Below, piece after piece: positions 49,800-59,269 of a stretch of 64,000 nt of DNA (its first letter is position 1; each line of letters starts with the position of its first letter). Where the stretch lies: NCBI RefSeq assembly GCF_004765785.1, contig NZ_ML219768.1, forward strand, positions 342,585 through 406,584, read 5' to 3'. The stretch is from Halorussus ruber (lineage in GTDB: Archaea; Halobacteriota; Halobacteria; Halobacteriales; Haladaptataceae). A model generated the notes under the pieces. The model saw only the letters and a program-made list of their open reading frames with translations, did not search any database and was not told where the DNA came from. The position numbers and the translations under genes are program-made.

Positions 49800-51647
49800 A
49801 TGACAGATACTGACAACCTCAACCGCCGTCGTTTCCTGCAGGCGACCGGCGGTGCGGCATCGGCTGTAGCCCTCGCTGGCTGTACGGGGACGAGCGACAA
49901 CAACGACAGCGACGAGACCCAGAACGAGAACAAGGGACAGGACGCGCCCGACGTCGGAAATAACTACCTCCGTCTCGTCAACTCCACGATGAGCACGCTG
50001 GACCCGGTCAAGGCGACCGACACCGCCTCCGGGCAGGTTATCCAGCAGGTGTTCGACGCCCTGATGAACTACCCGAACGGTACCATCGACGTCAAGGGTC
50101 AAATCGCCAAAGGCTACGAGACCTCCGAGGACTTCAAGACGTACACTATCAACCTCAAGGAAGGCGTCAAGTTCCACAACGGCGACGAAGTCACGGCGCA
50201 GGACTTCGTCTACTCCTTCGAGCGTCTCGCCCAGTCTGACAACTCCCGGCGCGCGTACTTCATCCTCGACTCCATCGGCGTCAAACACGAGAAGGAGACG
50301 GTCACGAAAGACGGCGAGGAGACGGAGGTCTACAAGCCCGACTCGATGGCTGTCACGGCCAAAGACGACTACACCATCGAGATGCAGCTCAAAGAGCCGT
50401 TCCACGCCACCATCGAGATGCTGGCGTACACCTCCTTCGCCGCCGTGCCGGAAGGCATCGTCGGCGACATCGAGGGCTACGAGGGCGAGATGAGCCACAA
50501 GAAGTTCTCGACCAAGAACCCCGTCGGTGCTGGCCCCTTCAAGTTCGACAAGTGGGAGAGCAACACCGAAGCCAAGGTCTCGAAGTACGAGGACTACCAC
50601 GGTAGCACGGCGAACATCGACGGTGTTCACTGGAACATCTCGTCGAACTCCGACGCCATCTACAACTACGGTGTCGTCAACCAGAACGCCGACATGGTGA
50701 CGAACGAACAGCTCCCGACGGCCAAATACAACCCGAACAAGGTCAACGTCGAGAAGACCGACGACCTCGGCCGGAAGGTCGGTACCTACGGTCCGACCAA
50801 GAGCGACAAGAAGATGGACTACACCGGGTTCGCCACCATCAACGCCTTCTACATCGGCTTCAACACCGACGCCGTCCCGAAGCCGGTCCGGAAGGCCGCC
50901 GCCTACGCGCTCAACCAGGAGCAGGCCGTCGACAAGGTGTTCAAGGGCCGCGGTGAGAGTTCGTATCACTTCACCCCGCCGTCGATTTACCCCGGCGGAG
51001 CCCCGGAGTACACCAAGCACGCCAAGGAGAACTACCCCTACGGCTACGACGAGGCCAAGCTCGACAAGGCCAAGGAAGTCATGGAAGAGGCTGGCTACGG
51101 CCCGGACAACAAGGCCAAGGTCACGTTCACCGTCTACGAGTCCTCGGACACGTGGCCCGAACTGGCGAAGCTCCTGCGCGACAAGCTCACCAGCGCCCAC
51201 GTCGACATGAGCGTCGAGAAGGCACCCTTCTCGACCCTGCTCAAGCGCGGTCGGAACGGCAACCTCGAAGCCTACTCGCTCGGCTGGATTATGGACTGGC
51301 CCGCGCCGGACAACTTCCTCCAGCTGCTGTACCCGCCGATGACCGACACGTCGAAGGACGCCCCGGTCTCGTACCTCAACTGGTCCGAGACGGACGCGGC
51401 CGAGAACGCGACCAAGGCGTGGGAGACCGTCCAGAACAACCCCAAGCCGACGGACGCGGCGGAGAAGAAGCGTAACGAAGCCTACATCACGATGGAGGAG
51501 GCCAACTGGGAGGACGTCGCCATGCTCCCGACCTACCACCGCATGGACGAGCGCTTCAAGTACAAGTGGGTCGACTGTCCGCGCTTCGGCGGTGCCGGAT
51601 TCAGTCGCCAGATGTTCAACAACGTCAAAATCGGCGAGCGCGAGTAA
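49800..51647 (+). CDS. ABC transporter substrate-binding lipoprotein (DppA/OppA type)
   Basis: Protein of 615 residues. Tat lipoprotein signal: 'NRRRFLQATGGAASAV' then the lipobox 'LAGC' (Cys about 28), followed by an Asn/Asp/Glu-rich linker. The mature domain belongs to SBP family 5 (peptide/nickel/opine): 'GVKFHNGDEVTAQDFVYSFE' (about 122-141), 'NPVGAGPFKFDKWE' (about 241-254) and 'EAYSLGWIMDWPAPDNFLQL' (about 487-506). First gene of a complete Dpp-type operon. ATG 49800 is preferred; ATG 49788 would add four residues. A TATA-like 'aagtttatcc' is at 49764-49773. Confidence 0.93.
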   Translation: MTDTDNLNRRRFLQATGGAASAVALAGCTGTSDNNDSDETQNENKGQDAPDVGNNYLRLVNSTMSTLDPVKATDTASGQVIQQVFDALMNYPNGTIDVKGQIAKGYETSEDFKTYTINLKEGVKFHNGDEVTAQDFVYSFERLAQSDNSRRAYFILDSIGVKHEKETVTKDGEETEVYKPDSMAVTAKDDYTIEMQLKEPFHATIEMLAYTSFAAVPEGIVGDIEGYEGEMSHKKFSTKNPVGAGPFKFDKWESNTEAKVSKYEDYHGSTANIDGVHWNISSNSDAIYNYGVVNQNADMVTNEQLPTAKYNPNKVNVEKTDDLGRKVGTYGPTKSDKKMDYTGFATINAFYIGFNTDAVPKPVRKAAAYALNQEQAVDKVFKGRGESSYHFTPPSIYPGGAPEYTKHAKENYPYGYDEAKLDKAKEVMEEAGYGPDNKAKVTFTVYESSDTWPELAKLLRDKLTSAHVDMSVEKAPFSTLLKRGRNGNLEAYSLGWIMDWPAPDNFLQLLYPPMTDTSKDAPVSYLNWSETDAAENATKAWETVQNNPKPTDAAEKKRNEAYITMEEANWEDVAMLPTYHRMDERFKYKWVDCPRFGGAGFSRQMFNNVKIGERE

Positions 51648-51725
51648 ACGCGCCGATACGGATTTCTTTTTCTCGGGCGCGCTAACCATATACGAATCGC
51701 GTCTACGGCCAGTAGCGGAGCCGTA

Positions 51726-51742
51726 AACCGGATTGGCCGGTT
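51726..51742. promoter_or_regulatory. hairpin between dppA-like and dppB-like genes
   Basis: AACCGG-attgg-CCGGTT in the 213-base gap. A second A/T-rich promoter-like 'aaatttatc' follows at 51779-51787. Likely reduces read-through or stabilises the binding-protein mRNA, giving more binding protein than permease. Confidence 0.45.
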
Positions 51743-51860
51743 AGTATCCGAAAGCGCAAGACATAATGAGAGGACCCACAAATTTATCACCCATGTGCGC
51801 GGTCCAGTTTGGGTACGTACAATTCGACGGGAGTAGCCGCAGTCGCGGCGGTGGTTCGCC

Positions 51861-52877
51861 GTGAGCAGGTGGCAATACTTCGCAAAGCGTGTACTACTAT
51901 CGGTTCCAGTGCTGTTATTCGGGGCCTCGATCACGTTTCTCGTGATTCGAGCCGGGCCGCTCGACCCGGTATCGGCTATTCTGGGACCGCAAGGCGATCC
52001 GCAGGCCTACAACGCCATCAGAGACCAACTCGGTCTCGACCAACCGCTCTGGCAACAGTACATCGACTACATGGTCAACATGTTCACCCTGAACTTGGGT
52101 GAATCGTGGGTTCTTCAGCCCGACACCAGCGTCTACTCGCTGGTCGTCAGCTACGCGCCCCGGACCATCTGGCTGGGATTCTGGGCGGTGCTCATCGCCA
52201 TCTTCGTCGGCATCCCGCTCGGTTTCTACGCCGGACTCAACCCCAACACGTTCAGCGACTACATCGCGTCGTTCGGTGGTATCGTCTGGCGTGCGATGCC
52301 GAACTTCTGGCTGGCCGTGATTCTGATGAGCGTCCTCTCCCAGTCCGAGAAGTTCTTCTTCGGCTTCAACTGGGAAGGATTCCTCTACGCGACCAACGTG
52401 ACGGGACCACCGCCGCTGGGCGACCTTACCTCGGTGGACGGTTTTCTGAAGGCGCTGAAGAAAATCGCCCCGGCCGCGCTCGTCCTCGGCTCGGCGTCGA
52501 TGGGTAACGAGATGCGTATCGGGCGGACCGCGGTGCTGGAGACTGTCAACTCCAACTTCATCGAGACGGCGAGAGCGAAGGGCGTTCCGCCCCGGTCGCT
52601 CGTCTGGAAGCACATCTTCCGGAACGCGCTCATCCCGCTCGTCCCGATTATCACCGGCGAGGCGTTCATCCTCCTCGGCGGGTCGGTGCTGGTCGAGAGC
52701 GTCTTCGACATCAGCGGCATCGGCTACCTGTTCTTCCAGGCGATCAAGAACGGCGACATGCCCCTAGTCGGGTCGCTGATGTTCATCTTCATCCTACTCG
52801 TCGTCCTCATCAACATCATGCAAGACTTCCTGTACACGATAATCGACCCGCGAGTCGGCTACGACGGAGGTGCCTGA
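51861..52877 (+). CDS. peptide ABC transporter permease (DppB type)
   Basis: Membrane protein of 338 residues starting with GTG. 'RRVLLSVPVLLFGASITFLV' type first helix (about 9-28), six helices overall, and the EAA loop 'ETARAKGVPPRSLVWKHIFRNALIPLVPI' (about 234-262, key residues E-x-A-x-A-K-G) that contacts the ATPases. 'GGSVLVESVFDISGIGYLF' (about 273-291) is the binding-protein-dependent-transport signature after the loop. It is followed by the dppC-like gene after one base. Likely imports oligopeptides or opines together with the substrate-binding lipoprotein upstream. Confidence 0.93.
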   Translation: MSRWQYFAKRVLLSVPVLLFGASITFLVIRAGPLDPVSAILGPQGDPQAYNAIRDQLGLDQPLWQQYIDYMVNMFTLNLGESWVLQPDTSVYSLVVSYAPRTIWLGFWAVLIAIFVGIPLGFYAGLNPNTFSDYIASFGGIVWRAMPNFWLAVILMSVLSQSEKFFFGFNWEGFLYATNVTGPPPLGDLTSVDGFLKALKKIAPAALVLGSASMGNEMRIGRTAVLETVNSNFIETARAKGVPPRSLVWKHIFRNALIPLVPIITGEAFILLGGSVLVESVFDISGIGYLFFQAIKNGDMPLVGSLMFIFILLVVLINIMQDFLYTIIDPRVGYDGGA

Positions 52878-52878
52878 C

Positions 52879-54273
52879 ATGAGTGTCGACCAAGAACGAG
52901 ACGACGCGCCGATTCGAGAGCGCATCCGCGAGAATCCCGGCCCGGCGCTGGGTTGGCTGGCCGGTGCGCTTCTGCTGTTCGCGCTCGAAGCGGGCGCAGT
53001 CGTCCACCTCGTGACGAATCTCCTCGGCACTCCGGTCGAACTGCCGACGCTCCTCTCGCGCGACCTCATCCCGAACAACGGGTACCAGACGTCGAGTGGA
53101 GTGTGGAAGGATACCTTCCTCGGCCTCGCGCCAGCCTACGCGTGGGCCATCCGCGTCGTCCTCGTCTACGCCTACGCGTTCGTCTGGATGCTCTGGCTCT
53201 GGCGAGGCTACCTCGTCTTCCGCGAGCACTACCGATACGCCGACTGGACGCCCCGTGACGACATGATAGACCGACTTCGCGGCCACCGATGGGGTCAGTT
53301 CGGCGCAGTCATCGTCTTCGGGTTCGTCATCCTCGCGCTGTTCGCTCCGGCGCTGGGTCCGACTACCGTCGAACGAACGATTTCGAACCCGTACTCCCAC
53401 CACATCGAGTACTACAACGACCAGGGTCAGTTGGAGAACATCACGGTCGGGGCGGCCAACCTCGGGTCGCGCTCGCAGGGGACGCCCGACCGCAACGTCG
53501 GCCCGATGTCGTACGACAACTACGGCCGATGGCACCCCTTCGGGACGTTACCGACAGGGAAGGACATGTTCACCTTCATGGCGGCCGGAGCGAGGGTATC
53601 GCTGTTCATCGGCCTCATCTCCATCGGGGTGAGCGGCTTCCTCGCGGCGGCGTTCGCGCTGTTGACGGCCTACTACAAGGGGCTGGTAGACCTCGTGGTG
53701 GTCATCGTGGGTGACTCTATAATGTCGTTACCCAGACTACTGTTCGTGATGCTACTGTCGGTAGTCCTCGGAGACACGTGGATAGCCGACATCTACAGCG
53801 GCGCGCTCGTGCTGGCGCTCATCTTCGCCGGAACCGGGTGGCCCTTCCTCTGGCGGTCGGTGCGTGGGCCAGCGATGCAGGTCTCCGAGCAGGAGTGGAT
53901 CGACGCAGCCAAGAGCTTCGGCCAGCGACCGAGCGTCACGATGAAAAAGCACATGGCTCCGTACATCTTGGGCTATCTGCTGGTGTACGCGTCCATGACG
54001 CTCGGCGGTATCATCGTCGCGGTCGCGGGCCTGTCGTTCCTCGGGCTGGGCATCAACCCGCCGACGCCCGAGTGGGGACGCGCGGTCGACATCGGCCAGT
54101 CGTACGTCACCACGTCGTCGTGGCACATCTCGTTCATCCCCGGCGTGATGATCGTGCTGGTCGTGACCGCGTTCAACGCGCTCGGCGACGGCATCCGCGA
54201 CGCCATCGACCCGCAGAGTGAGGGCGGCGAAGGCGACGGTGCCGAAGTCGCGGCGACCGGAGGTGGTGCCTGA
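52879..54273 (+). CDS. peptide ABC transporter permease (DppC type)
   Basis: Membrane protein of 464 residues, much longer than the 280-300 of ordinary DppC. The additional part is an N-terminal section (about 1-135) with two extra helices ('ALGWLAGALLLFALEAGAVV' and 'YAWAIRVVLVYAYAFVWMLW'), followed by the normal domain starting near 'RLRGHRWGQFGAVIVFGF'. EAA loop 'DAAKSFGQRPSVTMKKHMAP' (about 342-361). The second half ends with 'NALGDGIRDAIDP', a DppC C-terminal mark. ATG 52879 is one base after the upstream stop. A GTG nine bases earlier is less likely. Confidence 0.92.
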   Translation: MSVDQERDDAPIRERIRENPGPALGWLAGALLLFALEAGAVVHLVTNLLGTPVELPTLLSRDLIPNNGYQTSSGVWKDTFLGLAPAYAWAIRVVLVYAYAFVWMLWLWRGYLVFREHYRYADWTPRDDMIDRLRGHRWGQFGAVIVFGFVILALFAPALGPTTVERTISNPYSHHIEYYNDQGQLENITVGAANLGSRSQGTPDRNVGPMSYDNYGRWHPFGTLPTGKDMFTFMAAGARVSLFIGLISIGVSGFLAAAFALLTAYYKGLVDLVVVIVGDSIMSLPRLLFVMLLSVVLGDTWIADIYSGALVLALIFAGTGWPFLWRSVRGPAMQVSEQEWIDAAKSFGQRPSVTMKKHMAPYILGYLLVYASMTLGGIIVAVAGLSFLGLGINPPTPEWGRAVDIGQSYVTTSSWHISFIPGVMIVLVVTAFNALGDGIRDAIDPQSEGGEGDGAEVAATGGGA

Positions 54274-55351
54274 TGGCACAGAAAGAGACCTCCGCGGTCC
54301 GCAGCGAGGAGGAACCCCTCCTCTCCGTGGACAACCTCCAGACGGCCTTCTTCACCGACAAGGAGGTCATCCGCGCGGTCGACGGCGTGAACTTCGACAT
54401 CCACCGAGGCGAGACGGTCGGTATCGTCGGCGAGTCCGGGTCCGGCAAGAGCGTGACCGCCCGGTCCATCATGGGACTCGTCGATTCGCCCGGTCGCGTC
54501 CTCAGCGGGAGTAGCATCACCTTCCGCGGCGAGGAGCTGACCGAAAAGAGCGAGAAGCAGTACCGGAGCCTCCGCGGGAGCGACATCGCAATGGTGTTCC
54601 AGGACCCGCTGACCTCGCTCAACCCGGTGTACACGGTGGGCAACCAAATCAAGGAGGCGCTCCGGCTCCACCAAGACTTGCGGGGCGCGGCCGCCACCGA
54701 GGAGGCCATCAACCTGCTCGAAGCGGTCGGGATTCCGGACGCCTCGCGGCGCGTCAAGGAGTACCCCCACGAGTTCTCCGGCGGGATGCGCCAGCGCGCG
54801 GTCATCGCCATGGCGCTGGCCTGCGACCCGGAGCTACTCATCTGCGACGAGCCGACCACGGCGCTCGACGTGACGATACAGGCTCAGATTCTGGAGCTGC
54901 TTCAAGACTTGCAGGAGGAGCGAGACCTCGCCATCATGTTCATCACCCACGACATGGGCGTCATCGCGGAGATTTCCGACCGCGTGAACGTGATGTACGC
55001 GGGCGAAATCGTCGAGAGCGCGCCGGTCGAAGAGCTGTTCGAGAACCCGCGCCACCCCTACACGCAGGGTCTCCTCCAGTCGATTCCGGGCAATCAGCCC
55101 GACGCCGACCGGCTCTCGACCATCGAGGGCGACGTGCCGACGCCGAACGAACCCGCGGGCTACTGCCGGTTCGAGCCGCGGTGTCCGAAGGCGTTCGAGG
55201 ACTGCACGCGAGTCCACCCGGCGTCGGTCGAGGTCAACGACGAGGCCGACGACCACACCGCGGCGTGCCTCCTCTACCCCGAGGACGCGTCGCAGGCTGA
55301 GGCCGTCGAGTTACACGAGCAGTTAGAGAGCGAGCGAGAGGTGAGCGAACG

Positions 55352-55355
<4 letters not shown>
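54273..55355 (+). CDS. peptide ABC transporter ATPase (DppD type)
   Basis: Protein of 360 residues. Walker A '[11 protein letters not shown]' (about 54-64), signature '[19 protein letters not shown]' (about 168-186), Walker B '[13 protein letters not shown]' (about 188-200) and 'FITHDMGV' (about 225-232). The C-terminal oligo_HPY extension with its Cys cluster region ('[14 protein letters not shown]', about 295-308) is present, as in DppD/OppD. It overlaps the permease gene by one base (TGATG) and the second ATPase gene by 4 bases. Confidence 0.94.
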
Positions 55356-56683
<1,328 letters not shown>

Positions 56684-57133
56684 ATGTCTCAGACCACGAC
56701 TTCGCGGCGCGCGCGCCAAGCCCTCGACGCCGTGATGTACGGCCTCGCTGTCGCCGCAATCGTGTTCGTCGTCGGCACAGTCATCGGACTCGTCCTCGGC
56801 GGCGGCCTCGTGACCGCGAAGTTCGTGATGTTCTTCGTCGGCATCCTCATGTTCGGCTACGCCACCTTCCAACTCCGACCGGACCCGCCGTGGGACACCA
56901 AGGAGACCGACGACGGCAAGGTGAAGGTGACCAAGAACGAACCCGACGGCTCTGTCGTCGGCGGACGCGACGAGACGAAGTTTCAGGCGACCGTCCAGCG
57001 GATTCCGCCGCTCTCGCAGTACTCGCTCCCGCCCGACGACCGCCTCTCGGTCGGCGCGAAGCTGTTCGTCGCCAGTCTGGCGACGCTCGCGTGGTCGTTC
57101 GTGATGGAGACGGTCTTCGGCGTCGTGGCGTGA
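56684..57133 (+). CDS. hypothetical membrane protein at the end of the Dpp operon
   Basis: Protein of 149 residues. Two adjacent helices at about 18-62 ('YGLAVAAIVFVVGTVIGLVL', then 'FVMFFVGILMFGYATFQL'), a soluble charged segment (about 67-122) and a last helix at the C-terminus (about 126-148). The ATG immediately follows the stop of the ATPase gene, so it belongs to the same operon. I recognise it as a conserved haloarchaeal membrane protein of no known role; a link to peptide uptake is only positional. Confidence 0.8.
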   Translation: MSQTTTSRRARQALDAVMYGLAVAAIVFVVGTVIGLVLGGGLVTAKFVMFFVGILMFGYATFQLRPDPPWDTKETDDGKVKVTKNEPDGSVVGGRDETKFQATVQRIPPLSQYSLPPDDRLSVGAKLFVASLATLAWSFVMETVFGVVA

Positions 57134-57331
57134 GAGAGCCTGAGACAACTCTTCGTCTTCCAAACCAACCCAATCATTAGTTAAACGTGTATTTCTATAC
57201 CCTAAACAAATCTAAAATTGGTCGTGGGTTTTGCGGTCGGCGCGCGCTGGCGTCTTGCCGAACGGAGAGGCAAGGCTCGTGGGAGTTTGCCTCCCACGGC
57301 GCGAGTTCATCTCGCGCCATCGTCGCGCGAG

Positions 57332-57385
57332 GTTGTCGGGAGCGTAGCGACCGACTGCTCGGCAGACGCGGTTTGTCTGCCGGTG
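57332..57385 (+). repeat. intergenic repeat family R1, copy 2
   Basis: Starts GTTGTCGGGAGCGTAGCGAC; 51 of 54 bases match 45058-45111. Two of the three differences are on opposite sides of the stem (GGCAGAC/GTCTGCC against GGAAGAC/GTCTTCC), so pairing is kept. Confidence 0.85.
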
Positions 57386-57465
57386 GACGAGCGAGCGGAG
57401 TCTTGCTGAGCGTAGCGAAGCAACGGCTCGGAAGACGAGCGAAGCGATGTCTTCCGGTGCGAGCG

Positions 57466-57499
57466 AGGAGGTTGGGGAGGTATGAGGTCCGCGGTTGCG
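57466..57499 (+). repeat. intergenic repeat family R2, copy 2
   Basis: Reads AGGAGGTTGGGGAGGTATGA and continues GGTCCGCGGTTGCG; matches 28327-28360 (other strand) at about 30 of 34 bases. Confidence 0.65.
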
Positions 57500-57677
57500 A
57501 TTCTCATAGGCTTCGGCAATAGCTAGCTTCTCCGCTGCTTTCCACCGTTAAGTAGCGTCCCGTTCGCCGACTTTCTCGACAGGAACCGACTGGTCTGAAA
57601 ATCCGTTCTTCTCTCGCTTCCCCTTCGTTGGTCTTCAAACAACAGTTTTTACCCGCAGCAAGTCGTCAGACGGACAC

Positions 57678-58265
57678 ATGCCAAAGACTGGGGACGGCGA
57701 CGACAAACCCGACTACGCCGAGCAGATCTCCGCGAGCGCGGACGTTCACAAGGGCGCGTGGCAACGCACCCTCGACGACATGGAGTCGATGGCCGAGGAG
57801 ATGCGCGAGGAAGGGTGGGACGTCGTGACCGTCGCCGCGGGTCACACCGCACCGACCAACCCCGATTCGGGCGAGACCGACCGCTGGGGATTCGTCCACG
57901 TCATTCCCGACAACAAGGCCGAGCCGTTCTCCGAAGCGGTCGAGACCGGCAAGTTCCCCGAGTACCGGGTGTTCCGCAACGAGATGCAGGGGCGCATCTT
58001 CATGCTCACGCAACTGCTGGACCCCGAGACGGGGACTGCCATCCTCCTCGCGGGCAACTTCGAGACGCGCCACGCGCCGGGGCTGGTCAAGACCGCGCTG
58101 AAAGAGGATATGATGTACACCCACGTCCAGAAGTTGGACCAGACCCATCTGGGGTCGTTCCGCCACGACGACGTGGAGAAGTTCTTCCCCGACCCGCACA
58201 AGTACGCGGGGTACGACGTGCCTTTCGAGGGCGTGCTGGACGAGGAAGACGAGGATTCGGAGTAA
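57678..58265 (+). CDS. DUF7529 family protein
   Basis: Soluble acidic protein of 195 residues. Begins with a helical region ('AWQRTLDDMESMAEEMREEG', about 27-46), then 'WDVVTVAAGHTAPTNPDSGE' and 'FVHVIPDNKAEPF', a stretch 'EYRVFRNEMQGRIFMLTQLL' and 'ILLAGNFETRHAPGLVKTAL'. I recognise the haloarchaeal DUF7529 family; function unknown. No membrane segment. Monocistronic, after the hairpin cluster. Confidence 0.85.
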   Translation: MPKTGDGDDKPDYAEQISASADVHKGAWQRTLDDMESMAEEMREEGWDVVTVAAGHTAPTNPDSGETDRWGFVHVIPDNKAEPFSEAVETGKFPEYRVFRNEMQGRIFMLTQLLDPETGTAILLAGNFETRHAPGLVKTALKEDMMYTHVQKLDQTHLGSFRHDDVEKFFPDPHKYAGYDVPFEGVLDEEDEDSE

Positions 58266-58420
58266 CCGGTTTCTATCTGCTTTTTGGGCAGGCGGTAGTC
58301 GAGTTCTCACTTTTGCTCGCTCTCGAACGGGGTCGAACCCCGCAAAACTGAGCCTCGAAACGACCAGCGCGAATGTGCGGTTCGTAGACTACAAGACGCC
58401 CCAACCCGTAACGCGGCAAC

Positions 58421-59269
58421 ATGAAAGTCGGCGAAGCCATGACGCCCCGCTCGGAGGTCGTTACCGTGGAGCTTCCGGGCACCCGCGACGACGTGCTAGA
58501 GTACCTACAGGAACGCTCGTTCTCGTCCGTCCCCGTGGTCAAGAACGAGGAGGGGAACGAGAAGTTCCGAGGTCTCGTCTCCCGAGATAACCTCATCGAG
58601 AACCCCGACGAGGACCAGCTTGCGATGCTGATGCGCGACGTCCCGACCACCACGCAGGACACCACCATCGAGGAGGCCGCGGCGCTGATGGTCTCGGAGG
58701 GTGCGCGCCGCGTGCCGGTCGTTGACGGCGAGTTGGAAGGGATAATCACCGTGACCGACGTGGTGCGGGCCATCGCCGACGGCGACGCTGACGGCGACGA
58801 GAAGGTCGGCGACATCGCCTCGCGCGACGTGAACACCACCTACGTCGAGGTGCCCCTGACGGTCGCCGAGCGCGAACTCTACTACGCCAACCTACCCTAC
58901 GCGGTCGTCCTCGGCGAGGACGGCGAGATGGACGGCGTGCTGACCGAAGTGGACATCATCGAGGTCGCTCGCGTCGTGGAGGGCGAAGACGACACCGGCG
59001 ACTCCATCGCCGACGAGGACGACGACTGGAAGTGGGAGTCCATCAAGGCGGTCGGCAAGCGCTACCTGCCGACGCGGAACGTCGAGATTCCCGCCGCGCC
59101 GGTCGAGGAGTTCATGACCGACGACGTGGTGACCGTCTCGGGCGAGAAGACCGCCAAGGAGGTCGCCCAGATGATGCTCCGCAACGACGTCGAGCAGATT
59201 CCGCTGGTGAACGGCGACCGGCTCACGGGCATCGTCCGCGACGTGAACCTGCTGGAGGCGCTACGATGA
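58421..59269 (+). CDS. protein with four CBS domains
   Basis: Protein of 282 residues built of CBS motifs: 'MKVGEAMTPRSEVVTVELPG' starts the first; others begin near residues 65 ('MLMRDVPTTTQDTTIEEAAA'), 130 ('KVGDIASRDVNTTYVEVPLT') and 222 ('VEEFMTDDVVTVSGEKTAKE'). Pairs of CBS modules bind adenosine nucleotides or SAM and act as sensors. No catalytic domain is attached. It overlaps glyS by 4 bases (ATGA), so the two are translationally coupled. A regulatory link to glycyl-tRNA synthetase is possible but unproven. Confidence 0.92.
   Translation: MKVGEAMTPRSEVVTVELPGTRDDVLEYLQERSFSSVPVVKNEEGNEKFRGLVSRDNLIENPDEDQLAMLMRDVPTTTQDTTIEEAAALMVSEGARRVPVVDGELEGIITVTDVVRAIADGDADGDEKVGDIASRDVNTTYVEVPLTVAERELYYANLPYAVVLGEDGEMDGVLTEVDIIEVARVVEGEDDTGDSIADEDDDWKWESIKAVGKRYLPTRNVEIPAAPVEEFMTDDVVTVSGEKTAKEVAQMMLRNDVEQIPLVNGDRLTGIVRDVNLLEALR

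Larger units (their letters stand above)
57134..57677. other. intergenic hairpin cluster
   Basis: 544 bases without a gene. Six consecutive hairpins: CTTGCC/GGCAAG (57254-57274), CGTGGGAG/CTCCCACG (57278-57298), GGCGCGAG/CTCGCGCC (57298-57318), GGCAGAC/GTCTGCC (57361-57381), TTGCT/AGCAA (57403-57423) and CGGAAGAC/GTCTTCCG (57429-57456). R1 copy (57332-57385) and R2 copy (57466-57499) are included, then AGCTAGCTT (57522-57530). 'cagtttttaccc' (57643-57654) is the likely promoter of the next gene. Confidence 0.7.
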
